From the NCBI RefSeq assembly GCF_003856495.1, contig NZ_CP034118.1, positions 600,001 to 664,000 on the forward strand: DNA of 64,000 nt. The letters run 5' to 3'. The DNA is from Staphylospora marina (lineage in GTDB: Bacteria > Bacillota > Bacilli > Thermoactinomycetales > Thermoactinomycetaceae). Shown piece by piece: positions 57,768 to 64,000 of the stretch (its first letter is position 1; each line of letters opens with the position of its first letter). Under the pieces are notes generated by a model that did not search any database, had not been told where the DNA came from, and worked only from the letters and a program-made list of their open reading frames with translations. Both the position numbers and the translations under genes were made by a program.

Positions 57768-59480
57768 ATGAAGAAGCTGGAAGACATCCTGAGACGGATT
57801 GACGGAAAAGGATACAAAGCATACAAGGACATTGAAGGCGTTTGGAGATTCCCTTCGTTCACGCTGTACATCGATCACGTGCAGGGGGATCCGTTCGCAT
57901 CGCCCACGAGAATCCGTGTGCGCATGCCGATGGGTCTTGCCGCTTATCCCGGGGAATGGCGGGAGACTCCCCGGCGAAAAATCGCCTTGGAAGACTGGCT
58001 CACCCGTAAATGGGCTCGCTTGTTGGATGCCGAAGCGAGAAGAGTCGGAACCGGCAAGAGCGGGATGATCAGCATCGATCGCCCGGGGCAGGAAATCATT
58101 CAGAGAAGTTCCGTGAACGTCTGCTCCGACAGTGTGGAAGCCCGGTTGGAAATCGGACTTCCCGCCCGCGGACGGACGGTGCTCGGCCGGGAAGCCGCAC
58201 GCATGCTGTTGGAAGTGCTGCCCGCCTGTGCGGAGCGGGCCTTTTTCCTGTCGGAGAAAGACAAAGAGTCCGTTCGCCGGAGGATGGAGCTCACCGACAA
58301 TCAGGAAGCGATTCGCGAAGAAATGCGCAGACGGGGATGGGTGGCGTTCATCGCGGACGGGGCCGTTCTGCCCAGGGAGAGCGGGGCCAGTGACCGTCCG
58401 ATGAAAGGCGGCGACGTCATCCGGTTTGCGTCGCCGGAGTCCATGCGGGTGAGCGTGTCCGTTCCGCACGGCACACCCGTGAGCGGAATGGCCGTTCCCA
58501 AAGGCATCACGTTGATTGTCGGCGGGGGATACCACGGAAAAAGCACGCTGCTGAAAGCGATCGAGCGCGGGGTGTACGACCACGTCGAAGGGGACGGACG
58601 GGAATATGTACTGACGGACCGGGATGCGGTGAAGATCCGCGCCGAAGACGGCCGGTCCGTGAAAAACGTGAACATTTCCCCGTTTATCAACAACCTCCCC
58701 TTCAAGCGGGATACCCGATCCTTTTCCACGGATGATGCCAGCGGAAGCACATCGCAGGCGGCGGCCATCATGGAAGCGTTGGAAGCGGGAGCTTCCTGTC
58801 TCCTGATCGACGAAGATACCAGTGCCACCAACTTCATGATCCGCGACGCCCGCATGCAGGCGCTGGTGGCGAAAGAAAAAGAGCCGATCACTCCGTTCGT
58901 GGACAAGGTGCGGCAACTGTATGACGAACACGGGGTTTCCTGCATTCTCGTGCTGGGAGGATCGGGAGATTATTTCGGGGTGGCCGACAAGGTCATTTTG
59001 ATGGATCATTATCGTCCCGTGGACGTGACGACGCGTGCGCATGAGATTGCCCGCGAATTCGGAGATCGCCGCCATGCCGAAGGAGGAGACCGATTCGGGG
59101 AAGTGACCGACCGACGCGTTCGGCCGGACGGTTTTGACGCCAGACGGGGTTCCCGTGAAAAAGTGGATGCCAAAGGGCTTCACACCATTTTGTACGGCAC
59201 GGAGCCGATCGATTTGTCGGGATTGGAACAGCTGGTCCATCCCTCGCAGACCCGTGCGCTCGCCTGGATGATCAAACGAATCGCCGAGCGCGCCGACGGA
59301 AAAGTCACATTGCGGGAGTGGATCGACAGATTGACGGCGGAAACGGCCGAACAGGGTCTGGAAACGATCTCTCCGTTCAGGGGACACCCGGGCAATTTGG
59401 CGATGCCCCGCAAGCATGAACTGGCCGGTGCCATCAACCGGTTGCGAACACTGTCCGTTCAGAGAGGGGATTCGCGGTGA
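57768..59480 (+). CDS. ABC_ATPase (PF09818-type) family protein
   Basis: This 570-residue cytoplasmic protein has an N-terminal region of about 230 residues, then an ABC-type ATPase core: Walker A GGGYHGKSTLLKAIERGVYD (about 247-254), the signature-like SGSTSQAAAIMEALEAGA, and Walker B CLLIDEDTSATNFM. This family (MRB1590-like) has no membrane segments and its role is unclear; a trypanosome relative is tied to RNA editing. ATG 57768 has GGGAGGA upstream. Its stop overlaps the rnhA start as GTGA. Confidence 0.88.
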   Translation: MKKLEDILRRIDGKGYKAYKDIEGVWRFPSFTLYIDHVQGDPFASPTRIRVRMPMGLAAYPGEWRETPRRKIALEDWLTRKWARLLDAEARRVGTGKSGMISIDRPGQEIIQRSSVNVCSDSVEARLEIGLPARGRTVLGREAARMLLEVLPACAERAFFLSEKDKESVRRRMELTDNQEAIREEMRRRGWVAFIADGAVLPRESGASDRPMKGGDVIRFASPESMRVSVSVPHGTPVSGMAVPKGITLIVGGGYHGKSTLLKAIERGVYDHVEGDGREYVLTDRDAVKIRAEDGRSVKNVNISPFINNLPFKRDTRSFSTDDASGSTSQAAAIMEALEAGASCLLIDEDTSATNFMIRDARMQALVAKEKEPITPFVDKVRQLYDEHGVSCILVLGGSGDYFGVADKVILMDHYRPVDVTTRAHEIAREFGDRRHAEGGDRFGEVTDRRVRPDGFDARRGSREKVDAKGLHTILYGTEPIDLSGLEQLVHPSQTRALAWMIKRIAERADGKVTLREWIDRLTAETAEQGLETISPFRGHPGNLAMPRKHELAGAINRLRTLSVQRGDSR

Positions 59481-59911
59481 AAGAAGTGATCATCTATACG
59501 GACGGCGCCTGCTCTCACAATCCCGGCCCCGGCGGATGGGCGGCCGTTCTTCTGTACAAAGGCCACAAACGGGAAATTTCCGGCGGAGAGCCCGAGACCA
59601 CCAACAACCGGATGGAATTGACCGCGGTCATCAAGGCCCTGGAGCTGCTCAAAGAACCGTGCCGGGTCAAACTTCATTCCGACAGCGCCTACATCGTCAA
59701 CTGTTTTCAGCAGAAGTGGCATGAGAAATGGGAACGGAACGGGTGGATGACATCGGGCAAAAAGCCGGTGGAAAACAAAGACCTGTGGCAGCGTCTGCTG
59801 GCGTTGACGCGCAAACATCAAGTCGAATTCATCAAAGTGAAAGGGCACAGTGACGTGGAACTGAACAACCGGTGCGATGAACTGGCCCGGGCGGCCGTTC
59901 CCGGGCAGTGA
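59477..59911 (+). CDS. rnhA: Ribonuclease HI
   Basis: This 144-residue enzyme cleaves RNA in RNA-DNA hybrids. Catalytic residues are D9 (IYTDGACSHNPGPGGW), E47 (RMELTAV), D69 (LHSDSAYIV) and D133 (NNRCDELAR). The handle region VNCFQQKWHEKW is present, so it is the E. coli-like form. GTG 59477 overlaps the upstream stop, indicating coupling. Confidence 0.96.
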   Translation: MKEVIIYTDGACSHNPGPGGWAAVLLYKGHKREISGGEPETTNNRMELTAVIKALELLKEPCRVKLHSDSAYIVNCFQQKWHEKWERNGWMTSGKKPVENKDLWQRLLALTRKHQVEFIKVKGHSDVELNNRCDELARAAVPGQ

Positions 59912-59953
59912 CGCCGGTTGCGAACCCGGGGAGAACAGAGGGAGGTGATGCAA

Positions 59954-61096
59954 GTGACACCGGAACGGTTGAAAGAGCGTTTGATCGACGAGGCCAAACG
60001 AATCGGCATTGACAAGATCGGCTTTGCTTCCGCGGATCCGTTCATCGAGCTGAAAGAGCGCCTGAAGGAAAGCCGGGAGAAGGGGTATGCATCCGGATTC
60101 GAGGAACCCGATCTTGACAAGCGGACACGACCGGAGCTGTCGCTGCCCGGAGTGAAAACCATCATCTCCGTTGCTCTGGCGTATCCGTCCAAGTTGAAAG
60201 ATCCGCCCAAATCGGAGCGGGGTGCTTACCGTGGCATCTTCTGCCGGGCTTCTTGGGGGCGGGATTACCATCATGTGCTGAGGGACAAGCTGAACCGTCT
60301 GGACGGCGTGCTGAAAGAGTGGGTTCCCCATGCCGGGACGGCGATCATGGTGGACACCGGTGCCTTGTCGGATCGCGCGGTGGCCGTCCGCGCGGGAATC
60401 GGCTGGAGCGGGAAGAATACGTCCGTGATCACCGAGGAATTCGGATCATGGGTCTATCTCGGCGAAATGCTGACCGATGTATACATCCCGCCGGACGAGC
60501 CGGTTGAGGATGGATGCGGGGATTGTGACCTCTGCATCCGGGCTTGTCCCACCGGAGCACTCGTGGCTCCCGGTCAACTCAACAGCCAGGCTTGCATCGC
60601 CTTCCTGACGCAGACCAAGGGGTTCGTTCCCGATGAATACCGGGAGAAAATCGGCAACCGCCTGTACGGATGCGACACCTGTCAGATCGTCTGCCCGAAA
60701 AACCGGAAAAAACATGTGGATCTCCATTCGGAATTCCGTCCGGACCCCGAGCTGGTCAAACCCCTTCTGAAACCGCTGTTGGACATGTCCAACAGGGAAT
60801 TCAAAGAGCGGTTCGGGGAGATGGCCGGTTCATGGCGGGGGAAGAAGCCCATCCAGCGCAACGCCATTCTCGCGTTGGCCCATTTCCGGGACAAATCGTC
60901 GGTGTCGACCCTGATCCGGCTGATGCGGGAAGACCCCCGTCCGGTGATCAGAGGCACCGCCGCATGGGCGCTCGGCAAGATCGGCGGGGAAGGAGTCCGG
61001 TCCGCGCTCGTGGAGGCCCTCCGGAGCGAAACCGATGAAGAAGTACGGAAGGAAATCGAAAAGGGAATCCGACTGGCGGGGGAAGCTGCGGGATGA
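59954..61096 (+). CDS. queG: Epoxyqueuosine reductase
   Basis: This 380-residue enzyme performs the last step of queuosine tRNA modification using cobalamin and two [4Fe-4S] clusters. Cluster ligands are CGDCDLCIRACPTGA and CDTCQIVCPKN. A catalytic Asp lies in the segment IMVDTGALSDRAVAVRAGIG. A C-terminal HEAT-like repeat (VSTLIRLMREDPRPVIRGTA) is typical of the long form. GTG 59954 has GGAGGTGA 5 bases upstream; ATG 59948 overlaps the site itself. Confidence 0.95.
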   Translation: MTPERLKERLIDEAKRIGIDKIGFASADPFIELKERLKESREKGYASGFEEPDLDKRTRPELSLPGVKTIISVALAYPSKLKDPPKSERGAYRGIFCRASWGRDYHHVLRDKLNRLDGVLKEWVPHAGTAIMVDTGALSDRAVAVRAGIGWSGKNTSVITEEFGSWVYLGEMLTDVYIPPDEPVEDGCGDCDLCIRACPTGALVAPGQLNSQACIAFLTQTKGFVPDEYREKIGNRLYGCDTCQIVCPKNRKKHVDLHSEFRPDPELVKPLLKPLLDMSNREFKERFGEMAGSWRGKKPIQRNAILALAHFRDKSSVSTLIRLMREDPRPVIRGTAAWALGKIGGEGVRSALVEALRSETDEEVRKEIEKGIRLAGEAAG

Positions 61097-61285
61097 CCCG
61101 GCTTTCCCCCATGATTTGGAAATTGACCGATCCGTGAACTTGGCGAGATTTTGTGACACTTTTTCGGGCATGAATACGTCCAAGAAAACAGACAGGATTC
61201 TTACATGCAGATTATTGGAAACACTCGTCAAGTCAACGCTTTCCATGTAAAATATAAAGAACCGCTGTCAGGGAGGGTTCACCGG

Positions 61286-61822
61286 ATGTCCACAGGGTCA
61301 CAGACCATCGCTTGGAGCCAGATGGAAAGTCCGATTGGAACACTGACGCTTGCCCTCAGCCGAAAGGGGCTTTGCCATTTGACTTTCAATCGGCCGAATG
61401 CGCCGCTGGCGGGGCTGACAGTGTGGTTTAACCAGTGGTACCGCAACCCGCGTCTGGAACGGAATGACCGGGAACTGGAACCGGTCGTGAAACAATTGGA
61501 TGAATATTTCAACAAAGAGCGTTTTCACTTCGAACTTCCTCTGGACTTTTGCGGCACCCCTTTTCAAAAACTCGTTTGGAAGGAATTGACGAACATTCCG
61601 TACGGGGAAGTTCGCTCCTACAAGGACGTGGCACAGGCCATCGGGGCGCCCAAAGCCGTCAGGGCGATCGGCGGGGCCAACAACAAAAATCCCATCTCGA
61701 TCATCGTTCCCTGTCATCGGGTGATCGGTGCCAACGGATCTTTGGTCGGCTATGGAGGCGGGCTTCACATCAAGGAGTACTTGCTGACACTGGAAGGATG
61801 GCTGAAACAGGAATCTCTCTGA
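61286..61822 (+). CDS. ogt: Methylated-DNA-protein cysteine methyltransferase
   Basis: This 178-residue protein removes O6-alkyl groups from guanine by suicidal transfer to Cys. The active site is IIVPCHRVIGANG; the helix-turn-helix part is PFQKLVWKELTNIPYGEVRSYKDVA. ATG 61286 has GGGAGGG 8 bases upstream; the open frame upstream (from 61205) lacks one. A terminator follows. Confidence 0.95.
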   Translation: MSTGSQTIAWSQMESPIGTLTLALSRKGLCHLTFNRPNAPLAGLTVWFNQWYRNPRLERNDRELEPVVKQLDEYFNKERFHFELPLDFCGTPFQKLVWKELTNIPYGEVRSYKDVAQAIGAPKAVRAIGGANNKNPISIIVPCHRVIGANGSLVGYGGGLHIKEYLLTLEGWLKQESL

Positions 61823-61829
61823 GGGAATG

Positions 61830-61866
61830 AACGGGCAAAGGAACGGAGAATTTCTTGCCCGTTTTT
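61830..61866 (+). terminator. Terminator of ogt
   Basis: AACGGGCAA (61830-61838) pairs with TTGCCCGTT (61855-61863), followed by TTT. Confidence 0.85.
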
Positions 61867-61889
61867 TGCTGCCTCGGACAGAAAGAAAA

Positions 61890-61914
61890 CCCCCGGCCGA
61901 CTGCAGGCCGGGGG
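61890..61914 (-). terminator. Terminator of the small membrane protein gene
   Basis: CCCCCGGCC and GGCCGGGGG form a 9-bp stem; on the minus strand TTTTCTTTC follows. Confidence 0.85.
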
Positions 61915-61945
61915 TGAACGTCTTTCGACGGCTTTTGCGGAGGGC

Positions 61946-62110
61946 TCAACCTTTCTCCGCATGAACGGAGGGAACATCGGGAACGGTACCGACCAAACCT
62001 TCGAATGTCGTTTTGTACATGACCCAGACGGTTGCCAAAAACATGAAGAATACCAAGATGATGACCGACAGGAGAACGAGAATCGTTTTGCGCACGGACT
62101 GCACATCCAT
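61946..62110 (-). CDS. Small single-pass membrane protein
   Basis: This 54-residue protein has one membrane helix (ILVLLSVIILVFFMFLATVW) and a short outer tail (VPDVPSVHAEKG). GGGAGGGG lies 5-6 bases before ATG 62110 and a terminator lies downstream, so it is a complete gene. No family is recognised. Confidence 0.72.
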   Translation of the reverse strand: MDVQSVRKTILVLLSVIILVFFMFLATVWVMYKTTFEGLVGTVPDVPSVHAEKG

Positions 62111-62257
62111 GGCGGCCCCTCCCTCACCCGGAAAAAATGGGGAAAATGAATTTGTTGTATTCTTCTGAAAAAAACGTCGAAGTTCCTGCCGCGTATTCAC
62201 TGTTTTTCCGATTATTTCATAAAGTTGGGGAAAGTGACGAAACGGGGGGAATCGACA

Positions 62258-62731
62258 ATGGCCTATGACCCGGAAAAAGCCGTCCGGTATGCCGATCGCT
62301 GGTGGAACAAGCGAAACCCGGCCTATCCGGCTTTCACGGACGATTGCACCAATTTCATCTCCCAGTGTCTCCATGAAGGCGGTCTTCCCATGACGAGAGG
62401 TTGGTGGTGCCGGAGGAGAGGCAAGCGATTCACGTGGAGCTTCAGTTGGGCGGTGGCACACAGTTTTTATCTCCTGCTGAACGGAGGCGGACCGACGGGA
62501 AACGTGCGAAAAGCGGCCTCTGCCTTTGATTTGCGGCCCGGTGACGTGATTTGCTATGACTTTGAAGGGGACGGCAGGTGGAACCACAATGTCATCGTCA
62601 CCGCCATCGATGCGGACGGCGCGCCGCTGGTGAATGCCCATACCAACGACAGTTTTCGCAGACGCTGGGAATACCGGGATTCGGCGGCATGGACACCGAA
62701 CACCCGCTATGCGTTTTTCCGGATCGCATGA
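62258..62731 (+). CDS. Amidase_6-domain protein
   Basis: This 157-residue protein has the Amidase_6 pattern: YDPEKAVRYADRWWNKRNPA, DCTNFISQCLHEGG with the candidate catalytic Cys, SWAVAHSFYLLL, and LRPGDVICYDFEGDGRWNHN with the His. The family are NlpC/P60-fold amidases. No signal peptide is seen, so it probably acts inside the cell or in the spore or mother cell. GGGGGAA precedes ATG 62258. Confidence 0.85.
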   Translation: MAYDPEKAVRYADRWWNKRNPAYPAFTDDCTNFISQCLHEGGLPMTRGWWCRRRGKRFTWSFSWAVAHSFYLLLNGGGPTGNVRKAASAFDLRPGDVICYDFEGDGRWNHNVIVTAIDADGAPLVNAHTNDSFRRRWEYRDSAAWTPNTRYAFFRIA

Positions 62732-62737
62732 AGACCG

Positions 62738-62766
62738 TTGAGTGTGATTGGTTCATCAAGTAAAAT
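62738..62766 (+). promoter_or_regulatory. Promoter of trmL
   Basis: TTGAGT (62738-62743), 17 bases, TAAAAT (62761-62766). Confidence 0.75.
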
Positions 62767-62809
62767 AATACAGGTACAGAAGATTTTTCGGAAACGGAAG
62801 GGATGAACC

Positions 62810-63274
62810 GTGCCATTTCACATCGTGCTGGTTGAACCGGAGATTCCGCCGAACACAGGCAACGTGGCACGCACCTGTTCCGTGACCGGGTGCACGCTTC
62901 ATCTGGTTCATCCGCTCGGTTTCAAAATCGATGACACCAAACTGAAGCGGGCCGGGCTGGATTATTGGCATGAGCTGAACATCGAACACCATCAATCGTT
63001 TGAAGAATTGATGGCCAAATATCCGGACGGCCGCTTTTTTTGTTCCACCACCAAGGCGAGCAGACATTACACGGAGTTTGAGTATCGCGAAGGGGATTTT
63101 TTCGTGTTCGGAAAGGAGACGTCCGGCTTGCCGGACCGCATCCTGGAGGCTCACAAAAACACCTTGATCCGCATTCCGATGCGCCCGAACACCCGCTCCC
63201 TCAATCTGTCCAACTCGGTGGCCGTTGTCGTCTTTGAAGCGTTCCGGCAGAACGGCTTCTTCGGACTGGTCTGA
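62810..63274 (+). CDS. trmL: tRNA (cytidine/uridine-34-2'-O)-methyltransferase
   Basis: This 154-residue SPOUT methyltransferase modifies the wobble ribose of tRNA-Leu isoacceptors. Knot motifs are IVLVEPEIPPNTGNVARTCS, FGKETSGLP and IRIPMRPNTRSLNLSNSVAV. Length matches Bacillus CspR/TrmL. The start is GTG 62810 with AAGGGATG upstream. A tRNA-Leu gene, its kind of substrate, lies 6 kb upstream. Confidence 0.95.
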   Translation: MPFHIVLVEPEIPPNTGNVARTCSVTGCTLHLVHPLGFKIDDTKLKRAGLDYWHELNIEHHQSFEELMAKYPDGRFFCSTTKASRHYTEFEYREGDFFVFGKETSGLPDRILEAHKNTLIRIPMRPNTRSLNLSNSVAVVVFEAFRQNGFFGLV

Positions 63275-63305
63275 CAGAACTTCCACAAGGAAAGGTCGCT
63301 GAGCC

Positions 63306-64000
63306 ATGATCAAAGCCTGTTTGTTTGACCTGGACGGTACGTTGCTTCCGGTCGACACCGAAGGGTTTGTCCATGTCTATCTGAACGCGCTGGCTCCTTA
63401 CGTCTCCCGGGTCATTCCGCCGGACAAGCTGGTCCCGGCGGTTTGGCAGGCCACGATGACCATGATCCGGGACACCCGGGCCGATCTCAGAAACGAAGAG
63501 GTGTTTGAACGGGAATTCCTGCGCATCACCGGACTTGAAAAAGATCGGATCTGGCCGCTGTTTGACCGGTTTTACGCCGAAGAATTTCCGAAGCTCCGCG
63601 AACATTGCGGACAGGATCCGTTCGCGCGCCGGGTGGTGGAGGCCGCGCTGGAGAAGGGGCTCAAAGTGGCCGTTGCCACCAATCCCGTTTTTCCCGAATC
63701 GGCCATCCGGGAGCGTCTCCGCTGGGCGGGGGTGGGCGATTTGCCCGTTGATTTCGTCACCACGTTTGAAAATTCCCGGTTCTGCAAACCGCTTCCGGAG
63801 TATTATCTGGATGTGGCGGAGAAGCTCGGGGTCCGTCCGGAAGAATGTGTGATGGTGGGCAACGACATGCAGGAAGACATGGTGGCGTCCACGTTGGGGA
63901 TGCGCACGTTTTATGTGGACCGATACCGGATCGACCGGGGGGCTCCGACGTATGAGGTGAACCAGGAGGGAAGCCTTGCGGACCTCCTGCGCTCGATTCG
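63306..64000 (+). CDS. HAD-family hydrolase (cut by window end)
   Basis: ATG 63306 opens a HAD phosphatase: FDLDGTLLP (motif I), VAVATNPVFPESA (motif II), SRFCKPLPEYYLDVAEKLG (motif III Lys), and MVGNDMQEDM (motif IV). The cap is helical, of the phosphoglycolate-phosphatase type. The frame is open to the last base, so the C-terminus is missing, probably only a little. It lies 31 bases after trmL. Confidence 0.88.
   Translation, partial: MIKACLFDLDGTLLPVDTEGFVHVYLNALAPYVSRVIPPDKLVPAVWQATMTMIRDTRADLRNEEVFEREFLRITGLEKDRIWPLFDRFYAEEFPKLREHCGQDPFARRVVEAALEKGLKVAVATNPVFPESAIRERLRWAGVGDLPVDFVTTFENSRFCKPLPEYYLDVAEKLGVRPEECVMVGNDMQEDMVASTLGMRTFYVDRYRIDRGAPTYEVNQEGSLADLLRSI

Overview
The window looks like a chromosomal segment of a Bacillota (Bacilli) species. 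It has strong GGAGG-type ribosome sites, many GTG and TTG starts, and Bacillales-type genes (lplJ, yhzD-like, yvbH-like, trmL, queG, a PerR box). The mix of a V8-like secreted protease, type I-D CRISPR and a paa operon would suit a Thermoactinomycetaceae-like thermophile. That placement is inference; no rRNA or ribosomal protein gene is present to confirm it.

Layout. (1) 1-1077: haem genes hemH (cut by the window edge) and hemE, with a perfect CRP/FNR-type box upstream. (2) About 1.7-23.2 kb: an accessory, visibly more AT-rich defence island. It holds a DUF2935 protein, an unknown helical protein, a decayed CRISPR array, a WYL regulator, a complete type I-D cas operon (cas10d-csc2-csc1-cas3'-cas4-cas1-cas2-cas6), an intact CRISPR array with 7 spacers, and a kinase-like gene. 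A complete three-gene pPIWI-RE module follows (REase, DinG-like helicase, PIWI protein). The cas10d gene carries a strong internal ribosome site and in-frame ATG that should make a separate Cas11d small subunit. (3) 23.3-46.8 kb: GC-richer housekeeping and accessory genes, including an ECF sigma factor beside an epimerase, a secreted Glu-specific-type protease, a PerR-box-controlled P1B4 ATPase (PfeT-like), MscS, MFS, a serine beta-lactamase-fold hydrolase, RNase Z, RecQ and lipoate ligase. A tiny gene here has a LexA-like box in its promoter. (4) 46.9-56.8 kb: an autoregulated phenylacetate catabolic operon (tetR-paaABCD-paaK-ethD-split paaH-thiolase-ALDH-thioesterase). (5) 56.8-64 kb: tRNA-Leu, a lone phage-type holin, tRNA-Pro, then housekeeping genes (rnhA, queG, ogt, trmL, a HAD phosphatase cut by the window end).

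How the parts work together. The island stacks two nucleic-acid-guided or PIWI-based defence systems side by side. In I-D, Cas1/2/4 acquire spacers and Cas6 processes the array transcript. Cas10d/Csc2/Csc1/Cas11d form Cascade, and the HD nuclease sits on Cas10d while Cas3' supplies only the helicase. The pPIWI-RE trio is a predicted, little-studied PIWI defence system. The paa operon would turn phenylacetate into CoA thioesters and carry out ring epoxidation and beta-oxidation, but several canonical genes (paaE, F, G, Z) are not in the cluster.
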